64,000 nucleotides of DNA, from contig WUJK01000012.1 in the NCBI GenBank assembly GCA_011317545.1, forward strand, positions 633,001 to 697,000, in the 5' to 3' direction. This DNA is from Coniella vitis (Eukaryota > Ascomycota > Sordariomycetes > Diaporthales > Schizoparmaceae). A program made the translations under genes and the position numbers. Below, one piece after another: positions 37,673 through 50,623 of this stretch. Positions within the stretch are counted from its first letter, which is position 1. Every line of letters begins with the position of its first letter. The notes below the pieces were generated by a model. The model saw only the letters and a list, made by a program, of their open reading frames with translations, did not search any database and was not told where the DNA came from.

Positions 37673-37963
37673 TTACACCGGCTTATCCTCCCGCTCTCGA
37701 TCCATCCGTGACCGCGCAATCGTTGTGATAATCGCCTCGTGCCGGTCAAGCAGAGCCGCCACCGCGGTCTTGAGATTCCGGTTCTGCTCCTGTATCTCGG
37801 CGTCCTCGACAATGCGTGCCGCGTTGGGCTCGTTGGGGATCTCGCGCGCGAGCGCCAAGTACAGCTTCTGGTCAATCAGCTTGCCAATCTCGTCCATGAC
37901 TTCTTTTTCGCGCGCTTCCATGATGGCGGGCGTGAGGCCTTGGTCGTGTGGTTTGAAGGACAT
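37673..37963 (-). CDS. Small conserved-looking protein of unknown function
   Basis: A single-exon 96-aa protein that I cannot assign. It starts MSFKPHDQGLTPAIMEARE and is mostly predicted alpha helix: alternating charged and hydrophobic residues (EKEVMDEIGKLIDQKLYLAL, then an N-rich turn EIPNEPNAA, then IQEQNRNLKTAVAALLDRHE). It ends in a very charged tail. There is no signal peptide or membrane segment. Its regular amphipathic pattern, good start context and lack of low complexity make it look like a real gene, and I believe similar short proteins exist in other moulds. A subunit of a larger complex is a plausible role but only a guess. Confidence 0.65.
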   Translation of the reverse strand: MSFKPHDQGLTPAIMEAREKEVMDEIGKLIDQKLYLALAREIPNEPNAARIVEDAEIQEQNRNLKTAVAALLDRHEAIITTIARSRMDREREDKPV

Positions 37964-38735
37964 GTTCTGTGGGTGTGTAGGTGTAGGGTGAGTCGTGGGC
38001 AAGTAAGACTGTAGTACAGGTAATTGTTGTTCCTTGACAGAGTAAAGCCGTTGACGGAGATTGTTGAGCCCAATGTGCACCGAGAGACAGGTCATGTAGT
38101 GTGAATAAGAGAACTATAATAAAACTGTCGACGATCTGTGCTATGAACACATGCCGAGGCTGGAAAAGGAGCCTGAAGAACTTCCAAGGTCGTCTGAATG
38201 CATAGTACATAGTACAAGCCTCAAGATGACGTGGCTGGGCCTGCCTCTGCTTAAATAAGCCAGCCGTGTGCACCGTCTTGGATCGACACGCTCTGGATGA
38301 ATAAGTTGTACTGTACCTAATACGTACTTTATTAAGTATAGTGTAAGTCAACAACATAATAGTAGATATGAGGAGTTGCGACTTGGTATTACGACCCCAT
38401 CATCAACGATTGGCCTTGACAAGAGTCACAAGTGAGCGTAGCGTGAATTCAAAGCGCCATGCTAGTTCTACATAAGAGGATGTAAATGAGAAACCGTCCA
38501 TGCATGATCTCCCAGAAACAAAATGCCACAGTTCCCGTATACAGCATCTGAAAGCCCCAGAACATTCATGCTCGTAACGATACAAAAAACAAAAACTGCT
38601 CAGCGCTTTGAATGAAAACACAGACGTGATTGGGGTATTCAGCCTGCCTCGGCCCTGCTCTCCTTCTCATCTCATTCTCAAAACATCTCCTCTCTTGAAA
38701 CACCCAAATCTACAATTCAGCCCTTCAAGGCGTTA
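37964..38735. other. Intergenic region upstream of the small protein gene
   Basis: 772 bp without a supported gene. It contains CATAGTACATAGTAC at 38201-38215 and should hold the promoter of the 96-aa gene and the 3' end of the ankyrin-CorA gene. Confidence 0.55.
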
Positions 38736-41700
38736 TTATTCTTCGTACTCACGGCCACGATCCCAACGTACCCTCGATCGCGATCTCTCCCCGCCACGTT
38801 CCAGATCCCCACTAAACCTCCCCCTTCTTCCATCAAAGCTCGCTCTCGACCAAGGCACTCGTTCACGCGACCTCCCCAAGCTTATACTCCGCGTCCCGCC
38901 CCCGTACCGCATGGGCGACCCTGCCGCTGCCGCTCCGCCAAGTCTTGTCTGGTGGTTATGCGCGTACCGACCCCTCTCAAGGCTCATTCGGGGCGACGCT
39001 GGTATAGTAGCTGTGTATCCGTTGGGCGCGTGCATAGTTCGACTTCTGGCTTCTACGCCCTCGGAAATGGAGTGGTATACTGTTGGGGTGCCGCCTGCTG
39101 TTCCTGGTTTTTCCATGTAGGTTGTTGTTGCGAGGCTCTGCAGTAGTCCGTTTGTAGCGGTGTGTGGTACCTGTTCTTGTTCTTGGCGGTGGTGGTCGTG
39201 GTGGTTGTTGTTGTCGTCGTCGTCTTTTGATTCGAACCGAGATAACAGATGGTTAAAGTGTATCTTCGAGCGCCGGACGATGGTTTTCCAAAGGGATGAG
39301 ATATCCTGCACAAGGAAAGCTGCTGCCACAAAGACAAAGGAGACTGCGAGGCCGATGCCAAACATGTATTTGGATACGTAGCCAATGGTCAGCTTATCGC
39401 CCCAGTCCTCGAGGTTGATGGCGAAGAACGCGGCTATAAAGGACATAGGGAGGAATATAATGGTGACAATGGTGAAGACCATAACCGTTTGGCCTAAAGA
39501 GGCGAGGCTGTTAGCCAACTCCCAGACAATGAAAAGAGCCCAGCACCGCGATAAGAAGAGAGACAGAGAGAGAGAGAAACGAACCTTGCTTAGCAGCAAT
39601 AATAGCCTGCTCGCGCGCGAAGCGTGCTTCCAGCGCGTTCGAGTGTTTCTGCTTAAGGTCCAGGAGGTTGGTTAAACTGAGTGCGATGCCACTCGACTGC
39701 TCACACATGCGCTCGATATCGTCATGTCGTTCGGTAATGAGGCGCATCTGCTCTTGGTATCGATACTTGATATCCCTAAGCACCAAGTCCGTGATCTTGC
39801 GGTTCCCTTCGACACGCAATTCCTGCTCAATATTGAGCTGCAGCTTCTCCAATACCGAGCTCTGCAGACGCAGAACCTCATCGATAATGTTGAGCTCGTC
39901 TTGGATGTCCTTGATCTCGGCGAGTAACATGGTTTCCGAGTGGATGTTGAGCAGATCATCTGCAAAGTTTTCGTCGTACTGGTCGTCATTGTTGCGGCGA
40001 GCGTGTTTGAGCCAGGCCATTGCTTTCTCCGAGGCCTTGTTGAACTTGGAGAAGAGCTGGGATTCTTTATCTGTCACGTTGCCGATACTGCTTTCAAACA
40101 TGTCTAGGAACTGATATTGCTGCTCGTCGATGCGGTGGCGGTCAAACATGCCCGCGCAGCGACCCGTGATCACCATGGCGAGATCGTACACGGACTGAAT
40201 GCGACCCCTAGTTTTGGCATTGGTCTCTTCGATGATTCCCTCTACCATGTTCAGAGGGTCTTGTTTCGGCTGGTCCCAGCGTTGAGGGAAGCAAGTAATA
40301 ACAGTATCTGGATATCCATTCTAGTCAGTAAATGATATCTTTTGCTCTTTTCTTTTGCAACTTGGTCATCTTACCACCTCCAAGAATCCACATCCACAGT
40401 TGATCAACCATGAATAACTTGAGATCCTCGGGCTTTCTGTAATCTCTACAGTAGCGGTACACAACTTGATCAATATCTCGTTTGCTCGTGTCGATACCAT
40501 GGTAAAAGAATTGATCCAGAGTTCTCCGCGGGTGAAGATGCTGGCTCATGTACGCATGAATCAGAAGCTCGTCCCGAGACGCATTGGCAGATGGCGGATG
40601 ACCTTCTCGCGCTTTTTCAATTGTGCTCGTCATTTTCTGGCGTCGGTCATCCGTCTCGTAATGAAGAAAGGGCATCTATACAACAGTGGTTTAGCCGGGG
40701 AATCTCTGTCGTACAAGATGTTGCGTTACAAAATCAAGAACGTACAAAGAGAACCATTTTGCCGTGGTTAACGAGCTGCTTGAAAGCCTCAGTAGACGCA
40801 AAAGACGACTGCCTGCTCTGGAGTTTAGCCTTTTTGGTGCCAGGAGGATTCCCAGGGTGCCCTTTATTTCTCTTGGGCTGTTGCGGATGGCGCTCGTTGA
40901 TTCGCTCCGATTTGGATTTCTTCTTGGTCTCGGGTTTCCCACCGTGCTCAGATTGGTCAGGTGTCGATTCCGGCCCGTTGGTCTGACTTTGTCCTCCATT
41001 ATGGTCAATCACCTGTTCCCTCACAGAGCCTAGAGAGGAGCTGTCTTCCCTCTCTACCCTCTGACTCGGTATGCGCTTGCAATAAGGTCGCATGAACTTT
41101 GCGTGGGCTAGGGGACCCCGATATTCTTGATCAAAACACTTGCCCAGTGCCTTGAAACCTTCGACATCCCGATTCCCCGCCTCAACAAAGGACTTTGCAA
41201 GGAGGGTTTCAATCCATGCAATATTATTTGCGGGCAGATGAATCCATCGAAAGTGAGGTTGCCACTTGATGTTCTTGGTCAGAACCGGCACGGTCGCCTT
41301 GCCAGTCTTTTCGTCCAAACCGTACAGTAAGTCATAGACCGTATGCTTGAACACGAGCTGCAGCTTCTTCTCTTTCACCGTGTCTTTCAGGTAGCGTTCC
41401 TCCTGGAACTCACCAAAGTCCACAATAGTGGCTTCAAATTTTTTGGACGCCTGGCGAGCACTCTCGGAAAGCCTGTGGGCGTGACGCGCGGGAGACAGCA
41501 GTTGCACAATGTTGCCATCGCGTCTCTCGGCAGCGCAGATCAAAGGCGTCCTCTCAAACTGGTCTTTTCTGTTCAGCTTCGTTTCAGGCCTCTCCAGCAG
41601 CAGTTTAACGACCTCCTCATGGCCGTTTGAAGACGCCCAATGAAGAGCAGTCATATGGTTGGAAAGTTCGGCGTTGACATTTGCGCCAGCGTCCAACAAC

Positions 41701-42722
41701 TTCGCAACCACAGCCACATGGCCCTTTTCCGCCGCATTGACGAGAGGCGTCCACCTTCCATCGGATTTGGCGTCAACATAGGCGCCATGCTCAAGCAACA
41801 ACTCGACAAATTCCACCCGATTGAGCGCACTGGCAAGATGAAGTGCCGTCTTGCCGCGGTTCTGCGCTGCGTTGGGGTTTGCTTTGACCCCATAAGCGCC
41901 GCTCAAGAGACAGCGGGCAAAGTCAAGTAAGCCGTTCGTTGCGGTCCAATGCAAAGGCGAGCGGCGCGTCGAGTCTCCAAGGTTCGGGTCAGCACCATTT
42001 TGCAGCAGCAAGCTCACAATGTCGAGGTTCCACTTGCTCGCTTTCTCTGACGCGAGAAGTAAAAGCGGCGTGCGTCCGTCAGCTGCCCCTAGTTTGCCAT
42101 TCTTGTCTTGTCCGCCATCCGGATGGGCGCCGGCCTCGAGAAGGGCCTTGACGACAGCGGTATGACCTCGTAGGCCAGCCGAGCACAGCGCCGTGTGGCC
42201 TGTTTTGGGCTGTCGCCAGTTTGGGTCCGCTTTGTGCTCGAGTAGTTGCTTCACAATGGTCAGGTTGCCCGCCTCGGCGGCTTTGAAGAGGGCAGAGATG
42301 TCTCTATCGCCGCGCGGATGCACATCTGCCCCAGCATCGAGCAAGAGACGCACGATGGGCGGACCGCCTTTTATTGCGGCTTTGGTCTTGCAAGGAAGAA
42401 CATATCAGCAATTGAATGATGGAGGTACTTCCGTACGGACCTATCAATATGACCGCTCTATTTGATTTCCACAAGTTGGGACGAGATCTCGGACAAGGAT
42501 CCCCAGCCAGCACGGGGACAAGGAAACGGCACTCTTATTAAGCTTTCTACTTACCAAAGCTTGCCGCAAAGTGTTGTGGTCGGCAGGCGATGTCCATTTC
42601 TCAGAAGCGAGCAGGTCGCGCACCCGGGTCTCATGGCCTGCAATCGTCGCGCTTAGCAATGTTATATGCTTCTGGACGTGATCTGGCACATTGCTGCTAG
42701 CCAAGCTCGCCGTCGTCGCCAT
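38736..42722 (-). CDS. Ankyrin-repeat protein fused to a CorA-like membrane domain
   Basis: Model: complement(join(38736..39493,39585..40307,40375..40675,40746..42386,42555..42722)), 1196 aa. After 56 leading residues, about 57-350 are eight or so ankyrin repeats (TGHTALCSAGLRGHTAVVKA, TPLVNAAEKGHVAVVAKLL, TALHWASSNGHEEVVKLLL). A linker and a lysine-rich basic patch follow (to about 600). Then comes the large soluble CorA-like part: PFLHYETDD, HPRRTLDQFFYHG, a coiled-coil stalk with ELNIIDEVLRLQ. Two membrane helices lie at the C-terminus, GQTVMVFTIVTIIFLPMSF (from residue 945) and YMFGIGLAVSFVFVAAAFLV, then a Ser/Arg-rich tail. The CorA family magnesium-selectivity motif GMN is replaced by AIN (969-971), so magnesium transport is doubtful. 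All four introns have GT...AG and keep phase; the last joins AAK-Q to GQTVMVF. Similar fusions are common in moulds and unknown in function. Confidence 0.9.
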
Positions 42723-43687
42723 GATGAATCCCGGATAGGCGGCAGCAGCACAAAAGCATGCCTCGGAGAATTCGACAACTGAGTAGCTACCCTCGAAAGC
42801 CAAACGTGGTTATACCACTTCAGCAAGCATATCACTTGACTGGATTTTCTTTTCTCTCCCAGCTTGGCACCTCAGCCTGCTGCCGCTGCTGTAGTTGTGT
42901 AGCCAGTCTGTGGCGTGAAAAAGGGGCGCCGAAGGCTGGAGGCTTGGCGGACTGTGCTGGGATGTGTCTGCAGCTAAAAAGAGCGCTGTGTGAGTGGTCA
43001 ATAGTGGAAAGCATCTGCTGTGTACTTACAGCAGTACAAACTACTTTCTATTATATATCAAAATTCCGCAAATCATCCTTTTCTTCCTCCAGACTATTTC
43101 CACATGTCGCAAAGGATATCCGGAGCATAAGATCAGTGATAAACTCACTAATTAGACCTGACAAATGTCTCATGTATATTGCGTGGGCTTCAAAGTGATA
43201 TAATGTGCATGTCTGAGCAACCAGGTAAACGACTCACGATGGTGGGTGCAAAAGCTGGCTTTCCACTTCCAATGCATAAGTACCAGCAGGCGGCTTCATC
43301 ACCATTCAATCACACCAACCTCCATTGACAGAACATTCAGTGTGGCAAAACAATTGGCGACATTGCTCAAAACTTCAGAAGAGTAGGCGGCCCCAGCAAG
43401 AGAAAAATCCACTTGAGTTTGTGTTAACATTTCGGAGACAAACCAGTGCAATAAATATGTTCACCCCGCAGGGCGTTCAGTCTAATTACTAGTATATATA
43501 AGTTCCTCAGCCAGCACCGCATAGGCGAAGACTTGACGTTGATAATTCCACAATCCAATCATGAACGCAACCGTAGCAAAAGACTCCTTTTCCCATCCGC
43601 TCTATGCCAAGTAATCTTTATGATCTTGATAATTGCCTTGGATGATGTACATTGATGCACTATCCGCCGTCATCCATTGGTCGTCAT
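42723..43687. other. Intergenic region
   Basis: About 1 kb between the ankyrin-CorA start and the NAD-GDH stop, both on the minus strand. Several short frames are present but none is convincing. A TATATATA run lies near 43492. Confidence 0.55.
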
Positions 43688-46600
43688 TTAGTCAAATGCG
43701 ATCTTGGACATTCTCTTTGACATGCTATCAAAAAGACGAATGGTTAGCATCAAATGCCTGTTCGTGAAGGAAAGTCGGAGACGATCCAATTCCAGACAAG
43801 GAAGTAAAAAGAGGCAAACTTACAAATCATAGAAAGCAAATTGACTTGGCTGACTACCGAATTCATACACGAAGCGACTGGCCAAGTAAGAGCCGAAGAT
43901 GGCGCAAAGGTACGCATCAGGAACCCGCTCAATGATGGTATCTAGACCAATCTTGTCAAGCAGCAACTGTGGCAGAGCATCCCGCAGGACGGCCTTGCGG
44001 ATACGCGGGTTCTTCCACAAGTCACTGTGCTGCAACTCCTCGTCCAATGTGGTAATGGCAATAGACAGATTGTCTGACAAAACAGAGCGAGGGATTCCGG
44101 TTTGCTCATGCTCACGCCAGATTGCCTCAAATTCGAGCCGAGCGTTCTCGCAAATCTTTGCCTGCACCTCCTTAACGTAGGATTGGTAAAAGACCGGTGC
44201 ATTGCCTTTGGCGTCATGGCACATGTGCTGCACAAAGCCGGCATCGTCAAAGCTGAGCGAGGCAAGAACTTCAAGCGACGAAGATGTCACTCCACCCTTG
44301 TTCGCACTGGCATCCTTGAAAACGATGCAGCCGGCCTCTTCAAGACGCAGCTTGGCATCCTGGGTGATGAATAAGTTGGCACCCTCGACAATGTATGGAA
44401 TCGTCGCCTTGCCATCCTGGATGATCTTGGCGACACTGACCAGGTCGATCGATTCAGGTCGACCACCGCAAGGCACAAACATGTCGGTTAAGCCAGTGTC
44501 ACGGAGGTGGTAAGTGTTGCGGAAGGATGTACCGTTGCCCACAAACTCTCCATTTGGCAGTGTTACATTAGAGTCGTCGCACAGGATCCGGAAACCATCC
44601 TTGGACAGCTTGGACATGTCGAATTCAGAAATCATGACACGCTTCTTGGCCAAGCGAAGAAGCTCCTCCTTGTCAATTCCGTTGGGGTCCACCAGAACGC
44701 CTGCTCCGTCAACAATCGATGTGTACTTCTCGTTGCTGAGTAAAATTTCGTTGCTGCCAAGGTCGCCGTCTGGACCACCTGTCTGCATCTTTCTGACTGT
44801 GGCAGGGTCGAGCTTGAGCTTCCTGTAGATACCCTTGACATATTCGCGCACGCTAAGAGTAGTCATGCCGTAGGAATCATGAGGAATACCGCCCAGTCTG
44901 GGAGACTTGCCCGTGAAGAAAGACTTCCACCACGGTGCGCCACGAGACCGGGCGTGTTCTGTTGCCCAGTCCACAAGATCGGCAGTGTTCTCGTCGGGAC
45001 CCATGAAAATGATCTCCTGCTTGCCGTAGAGATCGACAATCGGATTCTTGATTCCGGGAGTCTCGGCAGGGAGAAGAAGATCGAGGATACTGTCAATGTA
45101 CTTCTCGAAAGCCTCTCGTGCCTTGTTCTGCTGCTTGGGGTCAAGTAAAATCACGCCCTTGGACCCGCCTTCGGGAATGTCCTTGTTCTTGCGTTGCTGT
45201 GTGCTGGCTAGACCATAGTTTTCGTCAAACATGTTTCGAGCATTGATGGCGTAGGCTTCCTTGCTGCGAGACTTGACAATACGGATCCCACCACGAGCCA
45301 CATCCTTAAAGCGGAGGTGGAAGCCACGAGACTCGGCTGAGATGACAAGGAACATTCCAAACAACGGCTTCGAGTATTCGACTGCAGGCAAGAAGGAAGG
45401 CTGCAGACGGAAGCTTAACGCCACCTTGGTTGGTGTGAAGTAGTTGGTCTTCAGTATCGCACTGTTGAAGGTTCGAAAAGCATTCATCACCATCTCTTCG
45501 TGCTCTGTCGACACCTCTCTGGTAATTAGCTCCTTGAGCCTTGCATCAGAGTACACCTCCACGGCTGGAGTAGGCTCGACAAGATGCTGATCAAACTCGG
45601 CACCTACACTCAGGTGTACACTAGCAAATGATGCGTAGAGGGCCTTGATGAGTTTTGGGTAGGACGCAATGATTTCAAGAATGTAGTCGGGCGTAAAGGT
45701 CTCAGTTCTCAACCTGCGCTTCAACTTGGACAGAATTTCTTGATGTTCGCTCTTTCGAGGGTCGAGTGCTTCAGACAGCGAAACGTACTCCGAACCAAGA
45801 CGGTTCAAGAAGTGCTGGGTAAAAACCCAAACACAGTGTCCATAAACAGTCTCCTGCAGACTCAGCTCGCCTGAGGCGAAGAGCGAGTGCAGCTTGGTTT
45901 GTGGAATACAGTACAAGAGGGAAACTTCCTTCATGATTTGGTGAATAGACTGGTCAAATGAAGGGTAGCCGCTGCCAAGATTGGTGGCAGGCCTGAGGTA
46001 GATACTCATGACAGTGATGCCGTTCGAGAATTGCTCGACGTATTTTCTCGAGCTCGTGACACCGTAGTAGTGGTATAGGTCGGACAAAGCACTGAACATG
46101 CCGCGGGCCGTACGAGAGCGAAACGCCACGACAAGGCGCTTTTCGTTAGAACCAGCATGGTCAAAGACCTCAATGACCGGACCAGTTCTATTGACGGCGA
46201 CTTCGATGATCTCTCTGTACATTTGCTTCGTGTTGTCGGTGGCCTTGGCAAGGAACATGCGATCGCTGATAACCTCCAGCCGTGTCTCATTCGGATCAGC
46301 TTTTGGCTCGACAAACTGGCACTGGTAGACAAAGTAACAGCGCAGTGACAGCTTGGATCCGGCATTGGCATCCAGGTTTCCAGACGAGCGGAAGGTCTCG
46401 ACTCGAAAGCGATCCGTAAGGTTGCCGTCCAGGTATTTGTTTTCCAGCCTGGTTTCGAAGCGAGGGCCCCCAATCGCACTCTTGCCGGGCTCACTAGTGT
46501 CGATGTAAATGGCATGATCCCTGGCTTCCATGTCGAGCCTGATCTCCTCTCGTCCATCTTGACGCGATGAGGCAGCAACCTTGGCCGCATATAGAGAGGT

Positions 46601-47178
46601 GATGTGATCTGCAATGACAGACGTCTGCTCCAATTGGAAGTACACATCATCAATGCCAAGCTCGTTGTAGAACCAGGCGATTTGCGCATCGACCCGATCC
46701 GATGGGATCCAGCCATTTTGCAGAATGAGAGTCCTGACTATAAAAGGGCAAGAATTTGAGTCAGTATCTCGCCAATGGAGGGATCAAGCAAAGTTTAGAC
46801 ATGTGCATGCTCACCCTCTTGCATTTGGTCCGCCTTTCCTACAAAAGCGGGAGCGATATAGCCCACTGTAGCGGACCGCAGCACTCTGTAACCATTTCCG
46901 TTGACCTTGGGGGGCACACCATGACTAACCGAGGTCGGTTGAGGTGAAGCATGGCGAGAAGGTTCGTCCCTAAGCTTGTCAACCAGCTTGTTGCTGGGAC
47001 TTCCTGGGGCTGAAGGTGATGCAGAAGACATGGTCAGAACGTCGTCCGAGTCGGCAACAGTGTCTTCTGAAGAGTCAAAAGGATCTCTGTAGGTAGGAAA
47101 TCTGTCAAAGAGTTCAACATCAGTCTTGACTGTCAAGTCTGGCGCCATGATGGGCGTGGTGAGAACAGCCGCCGCCAT
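43688..47178 (-). CDS. gdh2: NAD-specific glutamate dehydrogenase (large form)
   Basis: Catabolic enzyme that oxidises glutamate to 2-oxoglutarate and ammonium with NAD. Model: complement(join(43688..43724,43824..46737,46815..47178)), 1104 aa, in the range of the large fungal NAD-GDH. Residues 1-120 are a Ser/Pro-rich leader; regulatory N-terminal regions follow to about 560. The catalytic core carries FKDVARGGIRIVKSRSKEAY (near 600), DIPEGGSKGVILLD (near 645), DENTADLVDWA and the nucleotide-binding GGPDGDLGSNEILL. The end is PSQFAFYDFMSKRMSKIAFD. Introns: 46738-46814 (GTGAGC) and 43725-43823 (GTAAGT). The last exon encodes only 12 residues. Without it the frame would stop two codons after FAFYD, which is shorter than expected. 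A TTTAAATA box lies 134 bp upstream. The frame extends upstream to a TTG at 47232, but the first ATG is 47178. Confidence 0.96.
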
Positions 47179-47311
47179 GATGGTGGAGGATGTTGGCAAG
47201 CTCAAAGGGCTATATGAAGACAAACTGAACAAGTAACGGACTCATGGATATTGCTAGATACCAAGTGAAATGAGCGAGGAGACAGTAGATCTGCAAGAGG
47301 GCGTGAGGCAG

Positions 47312-47319
47312 TATTTAAA
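47312..47319 (-). promoter_or_regulatory. TATA-like box of the NAD-GDH gene
   Basis: TTTAAATA on the minus strand, 134 bp upstream of the start codon and flanked by CT-rich sequence, which is a common fungal core-promoter layout. Confidence 0.45.
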
Positions 47320-49914
47320 GCAAGAGAAAGAGCTGTGATGCTCTTCCTCTAGGCCAGCAGACCCCTTATACTGCGACCAGCCCGTCTGAGCCATAACAAG
47401 CAACGATGCACCTGGGTAGAGGAAAGGCTGTTGCGCCTATTTGCAAGGGGACGTGCCAGGGGACGCATTGAAGGGATACCAATGGTAAAAGGTACTATGG
47501 CCTCAGGCCTGTGCCAATACCATGTACTCCAGGTGACACAAGAGTACATAGGTACCTCGGGATGTGAGGAAGTATCTAGCATACAACTGTACCAAGCCTT
47601 GACATATACTGCAGCGCTAGCGCGCCATGCCAGAAAGGTACATGTGAGGAAGGTGATAACAAAAAAAGGAAAGAAAAAAAAAAAGGAACAAACAGGACGC
47701 AAAAAATGACACAGAGCCAAAATGGGTGCGAGGTGTGCAGAATGGTCGGAGCATGGCGGGCGTCAGCAAGCCAGCGGTCAATATCATGGCCGGAGCCTAT
47801 TTCCGTGTGCCATGAGGACCAGCAGGAGCGGCCAATCGACGACCTGTCGCAGCAGCAAGTCGATCTGTTTCGCTTCCATGTTTCTGGATTCTGGCATATC
47901 TCTTGATGATCGACGGGTTCCAGGGAACGGAGAATACCAAACCACAGGCACGTCCCAAAAGGTGAGTAACTAGACTCATGGCCACTTGGCTCTACTTTTG
48001 TGTCGGTCTTCCCCAAAGGTATAGAATAAGGGCCGGGAAGCGAGCCTTTGGTATCACTGTGGTACCTGTCCTAGAAATGACGCTGGAAGAGGGGATTGAG
48101 AAGCACAGAGGAATGTATCTTCTGTCATGACCTTGACAACCAATTGCCATGTGGCATCCGACGTGATGCTGGAAGCGTGTTCTCAAGCGAGGTTTGCGAA
48201 TGTTGCAAGTATCTCAAACCTAGTGGACCAAAATGCCCAGTGATGATGAGACTAAAGGCAACGGTGCGCACACTTGTTCACCGCTTCAGGGGACGCAGCA
48301 GCGCCAGCAGCAGCAGCAGCACGAGGGTGCTGATAAGCACATGTCCGTGAAGTGCGCCCATGCGTCTCGTGTTGAGGGGGGAAGAGGCCATGATTCAATA
48401 TTGACAACCCAAGCAGACTGGGAAATTTAAACGTACCGTCTCTGTTGATCCACACCAAATCTGAAGAAGAGTGTTGGAACGAATGACGCGATTGCAGCAG
48501 GAGGAAAAGGCCATACAAGAGCAACAAACAGCCCCGGAAAGCAAAGACAATGACGATCTTTGATGAGATGGTTGTAATTGATCGCCTGTACCCGCTCTTT
48601 GGTCTTCCTATGGCTCCGAAAAGCTGGGAGAAAAGAGGTTGACTGGATTAGCCAGGTCGCAAAGAAACAGAAAAGAAGATAATGATGTGAAATCAAGGGA
48701 GAGTTCCGTTTCACTGCTTCACAAGTAGCTGTGGGGCAACCTTACAGTCTGAAGACAAAGGAAGTCTTGGATAGTATGCTAATCGTGGCTGTATGGTGGT
48801 CAGTTATAAATGGAGCAAGTAAGGAAGCACAAGAGATAAGAGAAGCTTGTCGCCAGGTACCAAAGTTCTGGAGGCCGCAAGAGGCTAGGAATGGGAGGAC
48901 AACGGGAGTACGTACCGGTCGTGCAAGGAAATAGGATTTGGAGGCACTACTTTCTGTATGCGTACGTACAGAAAGAAAGGATAGCGAGTACCGTCAAAGT
49001 ATGTACTTGTTGGTTTGCTCGCCGCACCCCAAATTGTCGGTTGTTGAAGTGGCGTCTTTGTGGATCTCGATTAACTTCGAATGGCGTATCCAGTACAAAT
49101 AAATCTTGCTCTTCTGGGGCCCTATGGAATCTCTCAATGTTAGCCACCAGCCCTCACTCGTAAATTGCTAACCACAAGTCGAGACCGAGCAATAGAAGCA
49201 GAATGGAAGATTAGAAGGGCGACAGCAATCCAGCTGTGGCTAGGCTAGTCATGGTCGTAGGCCCGAACGATGCATGCTGTGCGTATATGTACTTCCTTGG
49301 CAGAGTACAGTACATCAAGGTGCGTTTGGTCTGCAGGTACCCAGCCAGCTCTGCGGCAGTGAGAAGAGCTAGAAAAAGCCAGTGTTTCCTGCAGTGTACA
49401 TGGAAAGTAGTGCAAGCCGTCGGCAACCAGTACTGTGCGTATACATAGTGAACCTAAAGCCAGGGCCAGAGCAGAGTACCCAGCAGGGACCCCTGATGTC
49501 ATGGCACAATCCAGCTGGATGGGATGACCCTGAAGAAGAAAGACAGCACAGATCCAGAAAGCGGCCCCCGATAAGCTGCTGCCAATGACGGGCGCGCATC
49601 CGGCGGCATCGACCCGAGCGATCCACGCTGGAGCCGCAACCCCTGGCCGCACTGATGGGAAATGGTGAGCTGGGCGAGCAGCCCCTTCTCTCAGGCGCCG
49701 CAGCAACAACAGCATGGCAGCATACTGATGGCCAAAATGGAAGAGGCAGCTAGCTGGGGCGGTGTCTGGACCGCAGGCTGGATGGCTCCACTCATTCGCT
49801 GACCGGAGGTTCCGAGAGGGATGGCCTCAGTGAGTTCGGTGATAAGGTACTGATGATGGACGAAGTGGGCAACAACAACACCAATATTTTTTTATAAAAA
49901 AATACCAAATAGAC

Positions 49915-49948
49915 AGCAATAACAACAACAATAACAACAACAACAACA
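49915..49948. repeat. AAC/AAT triplet microsatellite
   Basis: A run of AAC units with AAT interruptions. Just upstream is a T-run followed by an A-run (TTTTTTTATAAAAAAA near 49887-49902), a self-complementary AT tract. Confidence 0.8.
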
Positions 49949-50623
49949 GACCAAAAAAACTCGACTCACCCTGTTTTTGCTCAATTGGTGGGTAATTTGG
50001 ATTGTGGGGCGCGTGTTGCCCAATCTCGATTTCACTGCGGCTTTTGTTTGTTGCAACTGTGAAGGAACAGTACTGTTCTGAAGTGGTAGGGTAGCTGGTA
50101 CAGCTAGGAAACGGTTTCGATCGGCTGGAGCTTGAAAGCCCGCATCGGGGAGTTGCCGAGCGCTTTTATATGGACTGTTGACAGCGTTCGTCCGTCAGGC
50201 CCCATCGTCAACGTCTCACTCTCGCCCTCCAGGTGCACCTGGGCACTCATCAGGCGCCGGCCTTCTTCATGCACCATGACTCGAAGGAGGCAAGGGCTCG
50301 GCGGGCATGGCTGCTGTCCATCGTGACTGTCTTCCTTGTGCGCCGTGCTTTCCCGGTGCTTGCCTGCTCCGTTGCTCCTCCACCGTGTGCAGGACGACAG
50401 CCAACCTGACAGCCTGGCAGCCGAACCTGTTGGCCGGGGCAGGAGCAAGGAAAAACACGCTGGAAAGATCGGGAAAGAACAGCCAGTCAAAGCCGCAGCA
50501 GCCTGGCAGCCTGTCCCAAATGGAGCCTCCTTCCCCAGATTCTTGCAGCTAGCGAAGACGATCAGACCGCCCTAAGCTCGATCAGGCAAATAGCCTCTTG
50601 GCCGCTTTTTCTTTCTAACTAGT

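Noticed and set aside
42444..42803. An N-terminal extension of the ankyrin-CorA protein from an upstream TTG
   Set aside because: No ATG upstream of 42722 in that frame and no sign of an extra exon.
49245..49715. A 156-aa minus-strand frame in the long gap
   Set aside because: Irregular composition, no recognisable motif, and overlapping frames of similar length on the other strand.
50104..50490. A 128-aa minus-strand frame whose end (MVHEEGRRLMSAQVHLEGES) looks somewhat coding
   Set aside because: Only the last 55 residues look plausible; no family, intron or promoter evidence supports a gene.
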